The notes: generated by a model from the letters alone, not told the origin. Numbered from the stretch's first letter, positions 25,020 to 36,047 are shown. The stretch is 64,000 bases of DNA from Deltaproteobacteria bacterium (GCA_020853705.1 JADYYK010000227.1:46832-110831); one strand, 5' to 3'. Numbers and translations are program-made.

Positions 25020-27269
25020 GTGAAGGTCCTCTCGATCGGCGGCGGCCCGGCGGGTCTGTACTTCGCGCTGCTCTACAAGCAGAGCCACCCGACGGCGCAC
25101 ATCACGGTGCTGGAGCGCAACCAGCGCTCCGACACCTTTGGCTTCGGGGTGGTGTTCTCGGACGCGACCATGGGCAACCTGGCCGCGGCGGATCCCGAGT
25201 CGCACGCGGCGATCACCAGAGCCTTTACACACTGGCAAGACATCGACGTGCATTACCGGGGCGGGTTCGTGCGCTCGACCGGGCACGGCTTCGCAGGGCT
25301 GGGGCGGCGGCAGCTGCTCGACATCCTGTACGCGCGCTGCGAGGCGCTGGGCATCGAGCTGCGCTTCGGGGTCGAGGCGCGGCTGCCGGCGCCGGGCGAG
25401 TACGACCTGGTGCTGGCCGCGGATGGCGTCGCCAGCGGCGTGCGCACCGAGCTCGCCGCGCACCTGGGGCCCAGCGTGGACCTCAGGCCCAACCGCTTCG
25501 TGTGGCTGGGCACCAGCTTTCCGTACGCGGCGTTCACCTTCTACTTCAAGGACGCGCCGGAGGGGCTGTGGCGGATCCACGCCTACCGCTATGCGGCCGA
25601 CGAGTCGACGTTCATCGCCGAGTGTCGCGAGGAGACCTGGCGTGCGGCCGGGCTGGATCGCGCCGATGAGGACGGCACCATCGCGCACCTCGAGCGGGTG
25701 TTCGCCGACGAGCTGGCGGGGCACCGGCTGAGGAAGAACCGGTCGATCTGGCGCCAGTTCCCGACCGTGCGCAACGCGCGCTGGCATCACGGCAACGTGG
25801 TGCTGATGGGGGACGCGGCGCACACCGCGCACTTCTCGATCGGGTCGGGGACCAAGCTGGCGCTGGAGGACGCCATCGCGCTGCACGAGGCGGTGTGTGG
25901 CGAGGCCGAGCTGGGCGCGGCGCTGACGCGGTACGAGCGCGAGCGGCGCCCGGCGGTGGAGAGCACGCAGCGAGCCGCGCAGCACAGCCTGGAGTGGTTC
26001 GAGACCACGGAGCGCTACGTGGATCTGCCGCCGCCGGCGTTCGCGGCGTCGCTGTTCACGCGCAGCCTGCGGGTGACGCACAACAGCCTGAAGCTGCGCG
26101 ACCCGGCGCTGGCGACGCGGTTCGAGGACTTCTTCGCCGAGGCCGCGGCGGTGCAGACCGGGGAGCCGCGGCGCACGGCGGCGCCGATGTTCCAGCCCTT
26201 CAGGCTGCGTGACCTGACGCTGGACAACCGCGTGGTGGTGTCACCCATGTGTCAGTATTCGGCGCCCGACGACGGGCTGCCGACGGACTGGCACCTGGTG
26301 CACCTGGGCAGTCGCGCGGTGGGCGGCGCCGGGCTGGTGATCGCGGAGATGACGGCGGTCAGCGCGGCGGGGCGCATCACGCCGGCGTGCGCCGGGATCT
26401 ACAAGGACGAGCACGCGGCGGCGTGGCGGCGCGTGGTGGACTTCGTGCACGCGCACAGCCGGGCCAAGCTCGGGCTGCAGCTGGGCCACGCCGGGCGCAA
26501 GGGGGCGACCTGCGTGCCCTGGGATGGCGGCGAGGATGTGCCGCTGGCGCCGGCGCAGGCGTGGCCCCTGTGCGCGGCGTCGGCGCTGCCCTGGCGCGAC
26601 GGCAGCCAGGTGCCGGCCGAGCTGGACCGGCCCGGGATGCTGGCGCTGATCGAGGACTACGTCGCGGCCACGCGGCGGGCGGCGGCGGCAGGGTTCGATC
26701 TGCTGGAGCTGCACGCCGCGCATGGCTACCTGCTGGCCAGCTTCATCTCGCCGCTGACCAACCGGCGTGGCGACGGGTATGGCGGAGAGCTGGCGGGGCG
26801 CGCGCGGTTTCCGCTCGAGGTGGTGGAGGCGGTGCGCGCGGTGTGGCCGGCGATGCGGCCGCTGTCGGTGCGCATCTCGGCGAGCGACTGGGCCGAGGGC
26901 GGCATCGGGACGGCGGACGTGGTCGCGCTGGCGCGGCTGCTGCGCGAGCACGGCGTCGACGTCATCGACGTGTCCTCGGGGCAGACGGTGGCGCACCAGC
27001 GCCCGCGCTACGGGCGGCTGTACCAGACCCCGCTGTCCGAGCTGGTGCGCCTAGAGGCCGGGGTGCCGACCATCACGGTGGGCGCCATCTCGACCGCCGA
27101 GGACGTCAACTCGGTCCTGCTGGCCGGCCGCGCCGACCTCATCGCGCTGGCCCGCGCCCACCTGTACGACCCCTACTTCACCCACCACGCCGCGCGCGAC
27201 CAGCAGCAGCAGCCGACCTGGCCGCCGCAGTACCAGTCGCTGACCCGCTTCAACCCCCGCCCACGCTGA
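25020..27269 (+). CDS. Bifunctional salicylyl-CoA 5-hydroxylase / 2-aminobenzoyl-CoA monooxygenase-reductase type enzyme
   Basis: 749 residues from a GTG at 25020. N-terminal FAD monooxygenase domain (GGGPAGLY, residues 7-14; VVLMGDAAHTAHF near 265; about 1-385) fused to a C-terminal Old Yellow Enzyme domain (PMFQPFRLRDLTLDN from about residue 389; HAGRKG and ELHAAHGYLLASFISPLTNRR). This fusion is known from 2-aminobenzoyl-CoA monooxygenase/reductase and salicylyl-CoA 5-hydroxylase. It acts on an aromatic CoA thioester, hydroxylating and, in the ACMR case, dearomatising it. No aryl-CoA ligase or degradation genes are adjacent, so the substrate is uncertain. It ends just before the lower-GC region. 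Confidence 0.85.
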   Translation: MKVLSIGGGPAGLYFALLYKQSHPTAHITVLERNQRSDTFGFGVVFSDATMGNLAAADPESHAAITRAFTHWQDIDVHYRGGFVRSTGHGFAGLGRRQLLDILYARCEALGIELRFGVEARLPAPGEYDLVLAADGVASGVRTELAAHLGPSVDLRPNRFVWLGTSFPYAAFTFYFKDAPEGLWRIHAYRYAADESTFIAECREETWRAAGLDRADEDGTIAHLERVFADELAGHRLRKNRSIWRQFPTVRNARWHHGNVVLMGDAAHTAHFSIGSGTKLALEDAIALHEAVCGEAELGAALTRYERERRPAVESTQRAAQHSLEWFETTERYVDLPPPAFAASLFTRSLRVTHNSLKLRDPALATRFEDFFAEAAAVQTGEPRRTAAPMFQPFRLRDLTLDNRVVVSPMCQYSAPDDGLPTDWHLVHLGSRAVGGAGLVIAEMTAVSAAGRITPACAGIYKDEHAAAWRRVVDFVHAHSRAKLGLQLGHAGRKGATCVPWDGGEDVPLAPAQAWPLCAASALPWRDGSQVPAELDRPGMLALIEDYVAATRRAAAAGFDLLELHAAHGYLLASFISPLTNRRGDGYGGELAGRARFPLEVVEAVRAVWPAMRPLSVRISASDWAEGGIGTADVVALARLLREHGVDVIDVSSGQTVAHQRPRYGRLYQTPLSELVRLEAGVPTITVGAISTAEDVNSVLLAGRADLIALARAHLYDPYFTHHAARDQQQQPTWPPQYQSLTRFNPRPR

Positions 27270-27308
27270 CCAGGCACGAAACCGTCTTGCCGTTGCCCTG
27301 TCGGCCCC

Positions 27309-27330
27309 GCGGCGTCGTTACATACGCCGC
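27309..27330. terminator. Possible bidirectional terminator hairpin
   Basis: GCGGCGT, an 8-base loop and ACGCCGC form a 7-bp stem between two convergent genes, overlapping the hydrolase stop. No T-run follows on either strand, so activity is uncertain. Confidence 0.35.
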
Positions 27331-28091
27331 TTCGTGGCAACGAGCGACAGTACCCGATCCCCGACGAGCGCGGGCGCCTCGACAAGTAGCGAGTGTCCGC
27401 ACTTTGACACGACCTCAAGCGTCCCGCGGGGGGATAGGCGGGCGATCTCCTCGCTGCAGGAGACTGGGCAGGCGATGTCGTACTCGCCGACCAAAGCCAC
27501 GACCGGCATCGCCAGACGCCAAAGCTCGGATCTCAGGTCAGCGGCTGCAGCTTGCTCAAGTTCGTTGGCGAGGACGTCCGCAGTCGTGAGTTTGAGCCAA
27601 TCTGCGGCGGCCTCTGCCTTGGAGGGGTTAAGTCGCACGTACTCGTCCGACAACATCCGGCGCTTCATGAGATCGCGTAGATCGTACGAGTCCAGATCTG
27701 GATTCGCACGCAGCATCTCAACAAAACTCCGCAGGAGGGCACGGTTGGCCTCGTCGAACGCCGCAAAAGACCCAATCGTCAGCACCGCGTGTGCAGTGAA
27801 GTCGCTTCGAACCGCCAAGCCCAGCGCGTGGTGGCCGCCACCAGAGGAGCCCACGACAAAGGCGCTCTCGACACCAAGTCTGCGCAGGTCCGAGACAAGG
27901 TCATCTCTCAATCGGTGCCACGAGTAGGGCTCCGCGAGCTTGGGTGACCGCCCATATCCCGGCAACTCGGGGACGAGCGTCCGATAGCCCGAGCCCAAGC
28001 GTCCCACCAGCTCGTCGTAGGCCGACGCAGGCGAGGGCGCACCGTGCAACAGGAGCACCGCATTGCCGGCGCCTTGATCGCGAATGAACAT
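27318..28091 (-). CDS. Alpha/beta hydrolase
   Basis: 257 residues. LLLHGAPSPA (oxyanion region), FVVGSSGGGHHAL (nucleophile Ser in G-x-S-x-G form), VGEYDIACP (Asp) and SKCGHSLLVEAP (His) complete the catalytic triad in canonical order; the cap region between is short. It starts 16 bases after the LuxR-type regulator gene and shares its strand, so the pair likely forms an operon. Base composition is clearly less GC-rich than in flanking genes. Substrate unknown (ester, lactone or epoxide). Confidence 0.85.
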   Translation of the reverse strand: MFIRDQGAGNAVLLLHGAPSPASAYDELVGRLGSGYRTLVPELPGYGRSPKLAEPYSWHRLRDDLVSDLRRLGVESAFVVGSSGGGHHALGLAVRSDFTAHAVLTIGSFAAFDEANRALLRSFVEMLRANPDLDSYDLRDLMKRRMLSDEYVRLNPSKAEAAADWLKLTTADVLANELEQAAAADLRSELWRLAMPVVALVGEYDIACPVSCSEEIARLSPRGTLEVVSKCGHSLLVEAPALVGDRVLSLVATKRRM

Positions 28092-28107
28092 ATGTCTTCA
28101 CCGCCGG

Positions 28108-29142
28108 TCATGGGTCCGAGGGGCTCGAAAGCAGCATGGAAATCAATTGAGCACGGGAGCCAACCCCCGCTTTGCTTAGGATACGTGACACATGTACCTC
28201 GATCGTGCTCGGAGCGCAACCAAGCCGCGCCGCAATGGCCTTGTTGGCGAAACCGCTTGCGACGAGACCAAGCACCTCTGTCTCCCTGGCGGTCAACCGC
28301 CACCGCATTCCGGCAAGCGACACGCGACCGGCTCGGGATGCTGCTGACCGTTCGATGGCCAGAAAGTGAGGTGGCAATCCTGCATCCTGAAGTCGCACGA
28401 GGTCGTACCCACCGGCCTCTGGCGACGCGAGACTCCCACGCATCGCTGCAACCAAACCACGTGCGTCGCGGGCCCGGGCCAGTCTCAAGCGTCCAGCACT
28501 GTTGGCCCACCGAACGCTACCTTGTCTCGAGACGACATACGCCGCGCTGCCGATTGCATCAAGCGCGGCCTCGAGGGCCGCCCGACTCAGTGCGGCATAT
28601 CCAAGCCGTCGCTCGAGGACGAACCGATGTCGAATGTCGGGAACAATTGCGGAGATCACGCGCCGAACGCTTGGTTCCAACTGGTCGTCGTGTGCGACTC
28701 CGACCCATGCCAAGAGAGATGAGCCTTCGCAGATCAAAACGCGCACCTGATCAACGATGCCGACCCTTGGAAAAAGACCCTGCAACATGTTTCTCGCATA
28801 GGGGGAATCGGCGATGTCGCGAAAAGCGACCACTCGATTCCGTTCGGCAGGCGCAGGCCTCAGCGGATCGTAGTGGGTCCACCGCCCACGCTGGGCGATG
28901 GTCCATCTCAGGAACTCACCCTTGATCATGGAGGCCCGTGGGCCAGAAACGAACAATGGACTGGGAATGAGTTGCTCGCCATCATACTGGGGTAGAAACG
29001 AGACGCCGTGGAGCGCCCCAGTGGCGTCTGCGATTGCCTCGACGAGGCTCTCGCGGAAGTCCTCTCTGCCGAGCTTGAGCGTCTGGGCTAGGTGGCGAAT
29101 CTCGTTCGCCGCAACTCGATCCTTCCCGCTCAACCGGCCCAC
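28108..29142 (-). CDS. LuxR-family transcriptional regulator
   Basis: 344 residues from a GTG at 29142. Residues about 20-165 are a divergent GAF- or PAS-like sensory region, 175-270 a second one, and the C-terminus is a LuxR helix-turn-helix: LTARETEVLGLVASGFANKAI, then LGCAPSTIEVHVSRILSKAG. No phosphoacceptor receiver domain. It probably senses a small molecule and controls the hydrolase gene downstream or itself. AT-richer than the rest of the window. A TATGCT box lies 6 nt before the start. Confidence 0.85.
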   Translation of the reverse strand: MGRLSGKDRVAANEIRHLAQTLKLGREDFRESLVEAIADATGALHGVSFLPQYDGEQLIPSPLFVSGPRASMIKGEFLRWTIAQRGRWTHYDPLRPAPAERNRVVAFRDIADSPYARNMLQGLFPRVGIVDQVRVLICEGSSLLAWVGVAHDDQLEPSVRRVISAIVPDIRHRFVLERRLGYAALSRAALEAALDAIGSAAYVVSRQGSVRWANSAGRLRLARARDARGLVAAMRGSLASPEAGGYDLVRLQDAGLPPHFLAIERSAASRAGRVSLAGMRWRLTARETEVLGLVASGFANKAIAARLGCAPSTIEVHVSRILSKAGVGSRAQLISMLLSSPSDP

Positions 29143-29148
29143 GCAGAG

Positions 29149-29154
29149 AGCATA
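29149..29154 (-). promoter_or_regulatory. Candidate -10 box TATGCT, leaderless geometry
   Basis: TATGCT on the minus strand, exactly 6 nt before the GTG at 29142. Confidence 0.45.
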
Positions 29155-29318
29155 CCCGCCTTCCGAAAATGGGCCAAGGGCTCACGACGTCGCACCCGTA
29201 CCTGTACATGGTTTCCCGTATTGCCCCGGGGTTCGCCGCCGCCGATCCTCCGGCTTGACCCGAGTTGGCTGCTTCTCGGCGAGATCTGGAAGAGGTGGGC
29301 GACGTGGGCGATAGAAGG

Positions 29319-30914
29319 ATGGATAAGGGCGCACGCACTGGGCAGGTGCTGGGAGGCAACTACCGTCTGGGACGCCTGATAGGAGAAGGCGGTATGGGCT
29401 CCGTGTACGAGGCGGACCATGTTCGACTCCCGAAGCGCTTTGCGATCAAGCTCCTGAATCCCCAGGTGCTGGGTAACCGTGAAGTATTCGAGAGATTCCA
29501 GCGCGAGGCGATGATTGCGAGCGAGCTCGGCGACCAGCACATCGTCCAGGTGTTCGACTTCAACTACACCACTGAAGGCGCACCCTTCATGGTGCTCGAG
29601 TTGCTGACCGGAGACGATCTGGCGAGGCGTCTCGAGAGTGGCCGACTGACACTTGGTGCGACCTGCGACCTCCTCAAGCAGCTGGCCAAGGCCCTCGGCG
29701 CGGCCCATGCGCGCGGGATCGTCCACCGCGACCTGAAGCCTGCCAACCTATTCCTCGCGCGTCAAAAGGACGGAACCCAGGTTGTCAAGGTGCTGGACTT
29801 CGGTATCTCGAAGGTGCTCGAAGCCGGCGGCGGAGCCACACGCACTGGAGCGCTGCTCGGCACGCCGAGCTACATGGCCCCAGAGCAAGCTCAAGGTAAT
29901 GTCTCCGAGATCGACGTGCGCACGGACGTGTTCGCAGTCGGCGCGATTCTCTACGAGTGTTTGACTGGCCAAATCGCCTTTCAAGCCCCGACAGTTGCCG
30001 GGATCGTCTATCAGGTCTGTCATGTAACACCCGTGTCAATTGAGTCGCTTGTCAGCGATATCCCGGCGGCGGTGGTGGAGGTCGTTAATCGGGCACTCGC
30101 GAAGGGACGAACGGAGCGCTACCAGTCGATGCGTGCCCTCACGGACGACTTCGTCCTTGCCGCCGGCAGTCAAGGATCTCCTGGCGTCGGGAGAGTCGCC
30201 TTGGAGCGCGCGAGCGGCGCCACGGTTCGTTCACCCACGACGATAGGGGCCTCGATCGGTGAAGTGGCGAGGCCTCCCGCTCACTCACTGCGCTGGCGCG
30301 CCAGTTTGGTCGCACTCGCTATAGCTATCGCGGGGGCTGTCGCCGTGGTCCTGTTCGTTCGCGGTCGAACTCGCCATCCGAGAGCGAACCTGCCGGAAGG
30401 AGGAAGGGCGCTCGTTGGGCTGGGGACGGACGTCGAGGTTGCGTCGCCCGCAGACCCCCTGGTCGAGTGGGACAGTGTGATGATCGAAACAGATCCTGCA
30501 GGGGCGTACCTGGAACTTGTGGATGCCGGCGCTGGGGACCCAGGTGTACTGCTTGCCGGGCGCGTGCTCCTGCTTCAGCGCGGGAAGCGCGCCAGGGTGT
30601 CGGTGTCTGCCGTCGGCTATGACTCACAGGAGATTGGAGTCGAAGGATCAGGAAGTAGAAGACGCTTGGTGACTCTTCGGGGTGTGGACGTGCCACCGAA
30701 AGTCACGGTACCCGGTGACAGGGGCGGAGCGCCGAGGCCGAGGTCAGTGCCGAAGGCGCCTGGTCCGCGGCATGGAGTGCCGGCGATCCAGACGGTCCCG
30801 ACACCAACCAAGCCAGAGGTAAGCCCACCGGAGCTGAAGCGGGAATCTCCTCCGAATGTTGTCCCTGTCGCCCCCGTCCCCAGCCGCAAGCCCTTCAAAG
30901 GGACCCTCGGATGA
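29319..30914 (+). CDS. Ser/Thr protein kinase with membrane helix and PEGA-like tail
   Basis: 531 residues from the ATG at 29319; an in-frame GTG at 29304 with AGAGG upstream is an alternative. Kinase motifs: IGEGGMGSVYEA, AIKLLNP, HRDLKPANLFLA, DFGISK, and APEQ. A single membrane helix (SLVALAIAIAGAVAVVLFVRG, about residue 330) is followed by an extracytoplasmic region with a PEGA-like unit (VMIETDPAGAYLELVD to VSAVGYDSQ) and a Pro-rich end. First of three coupled genes in the less GC-rich stretch. Probably senses or organises the surface proteins encoded downstream. Confidence 0.9.
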   Translation: MDKGARTGQVLGGNYRLGRLIGEGGMGSVYEADHVRLPKRFAIKLLNPQVLGNREVFERFQREAMIASELGDQHIVQVFDFNYTTEGAPFMVLELLTGDDLARRLESGRLTLGATCDLLKQLAKALGAAHARGIVHRDLKPANLFLARQKDGTQVVKVLDFGISKVLEAGGGATRTGALLGTPSYMAPEQAQGNVSEIDVRTDVFAVGAILYECLTGQIAFQAPTVAGIVYQVCHVTPVSIESLVSDIPAAVVEVVNRALAKGRTERYQSMRALTDDFVLAAGSQGSPGVGRVALERASGATVRSPTTIGASIGEVARPPAHSLRWRASLVALAIAIAGAVAVVLFVRGRTRHPRANLPEGGRALVGLGTDVEVASPADPLVEWDSVMIETDPAGAYLELVDAGAGDPGVLLAGRVLLLQRGKRARVSVSAVGYDSQEIGVEGSGSRRRLVTLRGVDVPPKVTVPGDRGGAPRPRSVPKAPGPRHGVPAIQTVPTPTKPEVSPPELKRESPPNVVPVAPVPSRKPFKGTLG

Positions 30915-31726
30915 CGCGGCGAGCCACAGTTCTGAGCTGCCTCGCGATCTGCCTCATGATCGCCGTCCGAGCCGCAGGACAGGTTCCCATGGTCAGCGAT
31001 GCCGCGCGCATCAACGATGAAGGAGGTCTCCTTGTATCGAGTGATCCCCCTGATCATTCCGGTGCGCTGCGAAAATTCCGGCTCGCCTACCGGTTGAGTC
31101 CCGATCCGTTGTACCTGTTCAACATGATCGTCGAACTCAAGGCGCTGGGGCAGCGAGTCGAGGCAGCGGACCGATGCGACGAGTACCTTGCCAGCTTTGC
31201 GAGTGGAGATGATCGAAGGGCAGTCGCTGCCGCTCGTGATGCTCTCGATGAGGAACTGGCCAGGCTGGACATCGCTGCTCGCGGTACGGCGCAGGCCATC
31301 CTGATCGACGGAAACCTCGTGGGCTGGACTCCGCGCCTCGTGAAACGCGTCGAACCCGGGAGCCACGAGATTCGTGTTGGTGAAGTCCTGACGGCCGTCA
31401 CTGCTGTGGCAGGTGGCACTATGCGCATCGAAGCCTCAGTCGACCACCGCAACGCGGCAGCAGTCGAGCAACGCCACATACCGGCAGCGTCCTCTCTGAA
31501 GCGTCGTCGCCTGCCTTGGTACCGGGATACCTGGGGATGGATCATCACTGGGGTTGGCGGGCTGGCGCTGGCGACGTCGGTAGGGATCTTGGTGCACGCC
31601 GAAGTGATCGAATCCCGAACCTCAGGCGACTTCGAAGACGCGGCCAAGGAGCGGGATCTTGGGTGGGGCGTTGGCATCGTCGGCGCGGCTGTGGTTGGCA
31701 TTGGCGTCGTGAAGCTGTCTTGGTGA
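30911..31726 (+). CDS. PEGA-domain / TPR-like exported protein
   Basis: 271 residues, ATG overlapping the kinase stop (ATGA). A signal peptide (MTRRATVLSCLAICLMIAVRAAG) is followed by a helical TPR-like part (ALRKFRLAYRLSPDPLYLFNMIVELKALGQ) and a PEGA-type motif AILIDGNLVGWTPRLV, then GSHEIRVG. Near the C-terminus two hydrophobic segments (WGWIITGVGGLALATSVGILV; GWGVGIVGAAVVGIGVV) resemble the two-helix anchor found in many myxobacterial kinase partners. Lies in the less GC-rich stretch. Confidence 0.75.
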   Translation: MTRRATVLSCLAICLMIAVRAAGQVPMVSDAARINDEGGLLVSSDPPDHSGALRKFRLAYRLSPDPLYLFNMIVELKALGQRVEAADRCDEYLASFASGDDRRAVAAARDALDEELARLDIAARGTAQAILIDGNLVGWTPRLVKRVEPGSHEIRVGEVLTAVTAVAGGTMRIEASVDHRNAAAVEQRHIPAASSLKRRRLPWYRDTWGWIITGVGGLALATSVGILVHAEVIESRTSGDFEDAAKERDLGWGVGIVGAAVVGIGVVKLSW

Positions 31727-31741
31727 GAAAGCGAGGGATGG

Positions 31742-33718
31742 ATGAAGACGTGGCTCGCAATCGGCGTGTTGGCCTGTGTGGCTGCAGGCTGCTCCGGTGT
31801 CTCTGAGTCCTATGTTTGTGCGACGGATGACAACTGCGCGCACGCTGGCGCGCGCGGCGCCTGCAGCAGAGATCCGGATTCGGACCGGAAGTATTGCGCC
31901 TTCCCGGATCTCGCTTGCGAGTCTGGGCTCCGCTGGGACAATACCGCGGCGAGTGAGCTGCGGACCTTGTGCACTGATGGCGGCGATGGCGGTGTGACAT
32001 TCGACGGCGGCAACGGGATGAGCGATGCCAGTGGGAACGATGCAGCGCTGGACCCGACCATCGATGCTGCCCCAGCGGACGCCGCAGTGCTCGATCTAAC
32101 ACGTCCGACTATCATCAGCCGGCTCCCTGACGATGGCTTCACGAACCGCTCTCCCTCGGAGAGCATTGTTGTCATGTTTTCCGAACCGATCCTAAGCAGC
32201 TCGGTCACCGCGAGCTCGTTTGTGGTGACTGCTAGTGGTTCGTCGGTCCTGGGAACACGCATGGTGTCGGGCGCAATGTTGACATTTACCGCTCTGCAGC
32301 CCCATGCCCTCCTGCAGACCATTAGCGTCCGGGTGACTACCGCGATCACCGACGTTGCCGGAAATGCCCTGGCTGCCGATGCATCCTGGACATTCACTGT
32401 GCGGGATGGGCTATGGTCGAGCCCCGTGCCGATACAGACAGGCAACATGGTCACTCGGCCCGTGATCGCAATGAATCGTGCCGGCGACGTCGTGGTCGCC
32501 TGGTCTGCCGCATCGGGTGGTCGTGCCGACCTCTACGCTTCCCGCCGAAAGGTGGGAGCCGGATGGGAGGGGCCACTTCTCGTGAGTGATCAGGTCGCGA
32601 GTGTCGACACTCCAGCAGCCGTGATCGATGCCGCCGGCAACGCGATCATCGTTTGGATGGAGCCTGACGGGGGAGTGAACAGCGTGTGGTCGAGTCGCCT
32701 GGCGAGGACTGCGACCTCCTTTGGGGCACCAGTGCGCCTGGAGACAGGCGCTGGCGCCGCGTACCTCGGTGTACTGAGCCCCGTCGCGGGGGACGGGGCA
32801 GGCAATGCCATTGTCGTCTGGCAGCAGGTGACGGGAGGGAGCAATAACGACTTGCTCTGGAACCGGTACGACGTCGCACTGGGCGCTTGGTCCGGCGTGC
32901 AACCCAAGATCAATGCGAATGGGAATCAGATCTTCAACGCCAGCGTGGAGATGGACAGTGCCGGGAACGCTGCGGTATTGTGGGAAGAGCGCATTGCGTC
33001 TCCCATGCACGACGAACTCCGCGTTAGCATGCGTATGGCGACCGGGTCAGCGTGGTCGTCGCCGACAAGCCCGCAGGCCGCGGGCCGGACGTTGTCAGCA
33101 CAGTGGGATACCGCCGCAATGCAGCTTGGGGGTCGTTTGACAGTGGCATGGCAAGAAACCAGTGCTTCCCCACCGACCCAGATCTGGGTCAATACGCTGA
33201 TGCCGCCCGGGACCTGGGCAACTCCTCAGGCCATCAATGTGGCGCAAGTTACTACTGAACAGCCCTGGGTCGCAGTGTCGTCTACTGGACGGACCATCGT
33301 GACTTGGTCTCAGGTTACCTCCGCGAGCAATAACACGCGACAGGCGTGGGCAGCACACTACGATCTGTTCACCGGCCCCACGGGCGCATTGGCGGCCAAC
33401 CAACGTCTCGATGCTCTGTCGACGTTTGTCCAGCAGAACGGATACGTCCCCCAGGTGCCCGCCGTTGTCGACGACGACGGCAACGCTGTCGCCGTCTGGA
33501 TGCAGGATGCGACGCCATTCCGGATCGTGTTTGCTTCTCGATTCGTGGCGGCGACGTCGCAGTGGACCCCGCCGGGGGGAGCAAACCTCAGTGCGAGCAT
33601 CCACGACGCAAGAGATCCCATCCTTGCGATCGATGGGATGGGCCGCGTTGTTGTTGCCTGGAGGATGCCCCCAACAGGGGGAACCCAGGACAACATCTAC
33701 GTCGCTGAGTTTCGTTGA
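31742..33718 (+). CDS. Lipoprotein with Ig-like (SbsA/Big_5) domain and repeat-type C-terminal region
   Basis: 658 residues. MKTWLAIGVLACVAAGCSG is a lipoprotein signal (AAGC). A Cys-rich N-terminal stretch (CATDDNCAH, CSRDPDSDRKYC) is of the DNA-for-surface-lipoprotein type common in myxobacteria. RPTIISRLPDDGFTNRSPSESIVVMFSEP begins an SbsA Ig-like fold of the Big_5 type (about residues 118-220). About 430 residues of repeating 'D.aGNaivVW.q' units follow (e.g. DAAGNAIIVWMEP, DGAGNAIVVWQQ, DSAGNAAVLWEE), which looks like a beta-propeller. Third gene of the coupled set. Confidence 0.8.
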   Translation: MKTWLAIGVLACVAAGCSGVSESYVCATDDNCAHAGARGACSRDPDSDRKYCAFPDLACESGLRWDNTAASELRTLCTDGGDGGVTFDGGNGMSDASGNDAALDPTIDAAPADAAVLDLTRPTIISRLPDDGFTNRSPSESIVVMFSEPILSSSVTASSFVVTASGSSVLGTRMVSGAMLTFTALQPHALLQTISVRVTTAITDVAGNALAADASWTFTVRDGLWSSPVPIQTGNMVTRPVIAMNRAGDVVVAWSAASGGRADLYASRRKVGAGWEGPLLVSDQVASVDTPAAVIDAAGNAIIVWMEPDGGVNSVWSSRLARTATSFGAPVRLETGAGAAYLGVLSPVAGDGAGNAIVVWQQVTGGSNNDLLWNRYDVALGAWSGVQPKINANGNQIFNASVEMDSAGNAAVLWEERIASPMHDELRVSMRMATGSAWSSPTSPQAAGRTLSAQWDTAAMQLGGRLTVAWQETSASPPTQIWVNTLMPPGTWATPQAINVAQVTTEQPWVAVSSTGRTIVTWSQVTSASNNTRQAWAAHYDLFTGPTGALAANQRLDALSTFVQQNGYVPQVPAVVDDDGNAVAVWMQDATPFRIVFASRFVAATSQWTPPGGANLSASIHDARDPILAIDGMGRVVVAWRMPPTGGTQDNIYVAEFR

Positions 33719-35003
33719 ATGGCGCATGTCTGGGAATAGAAGATCCCGGATCGATCATCTTGGGACATGCGGTCACTGCGTCCCGTCGTCCAGGCCGTGC
33801 TCACGCTAGCGAGCCTGTCCACTCCCGTAGGGGCCGACGTCGTCGACCTCGCGGCGGCCTGTCCGGGCGACGCCAGCGCGCCCACCAGCGAGCGCCTCAC
33901 GCTGAAGCGGGTCGGCTTCAGCGCGCTGCCGGCCTGGGCCTCCGACAAGCACGCCGAGGCCATCCCTGCCTTCCTGGCCTCGTGCGCCAAGCTGGCCGAC
34001 CTCGCCGACGGTGACCCCGTCGGCCACGACGGTCACAGCGGCAAGGCCAGGCAGTGGCGTCGCGCCTGCGCTGCCGCGGCGAAGCTGCCCGCGGGTGACG
34101 ACGCCGCCGCGCGCGCCTTCTTCGAGGCCGAGTTCCACCCCTACCAGGCCGCCGGGCGGGCCGGCGCCGAGGGCAAGATGACCAGCTACTACGTGCAGTC
34201 GCTGCGCGCGTCGCGCCGTCGCCATGGCGCCTACCAGACGCCGATCCTGGCGCGGCCCGCCGACCTGGTGTCGGTCGACCTGTCGTCGTTCGTGCCCGAT
34301 GGCCGCGGGCGCAAGGTGTGGGGCAAGCTCGACCCGCGCAGCGGCGCGCTGCGGCCGTACCCGACGCGCGCCGAGATCCGCAAGGGCGCGCTGGCGGCCC
34401 AGAACCTCGAGCTGCTGTGGGCCGACGATCCGGTCGACGCCCTGTTCACCGAGATCGAGGGCTCGGGCCGCGCCACGCTCGATGACGGCAGCGAGGTCTG
34501 GCTGGAGTTCGCCGGCAAGAATGGCCGCCCCTACAGCGGCGTCGGCAAGCTCCTGCGCGACCTCGGCGAGCTGCCGGTGGGGCAGGGCAGCATGCAGGGC
34601 ATTCGCGCCTGGTTCGTGGCCCACCGTGATCGCTTCGACGAGATCGCCGACAAGAACGCCTCCAAGGTGTTCTTCGCCATCTCGTCGCGGCCGGGAGCGG
34701 TCGGCTCGCAGGGGGTCGTCCTGACGCCGCTGCGCTCGATGGCCATCGATCGCGCCTTCGTCGCGCACTCGACCCCGATCTGGGTCGACACCCGCGCCCC
34801 GGTCGCCGGCGCGCGCCGCGAGGCGCCCTGGCAGCGCCTGCTCATCGCGCAGGACACCGGCGGCGGCATCCTGGGCGCGGTGCGCGGCGACATCTACTGG
34901 GGCGCCGACGCCGCGGCCGCCGACCTCAGCGGCCGCATGGGCGGCCCGGGGCGCTACTGGCTGCTGCTGCCGCGCGGGGTCCGCGTGAAGAGCTCCGCCC
35001 CGG

Positions 35004-35993
<990 letters not shown>

Positions 35994-35998
35994 ACCCC

Positions 35999-36004
35999 AC
36001 ACTA
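35999..36004 (-). promoter_or_regulatory. Candidate -10 box TAGTGT, leaderless geometry
   Basis: TAGTGT on the minus strand 5 nt before the ATG at 35993, with no Shine-Dalgarno sequence. Confidence 0.4.
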
Positions 36005-36047
36005 CGCCACGGGTGGCCGCCTGGTAACGCCAGGCGTTGGCGCCGAA

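Noticed and set aside
27290..33760. Prophage or integrative element
   Set aside because: No integrase, phage structural gene, tRNA or flanking repeat seen.
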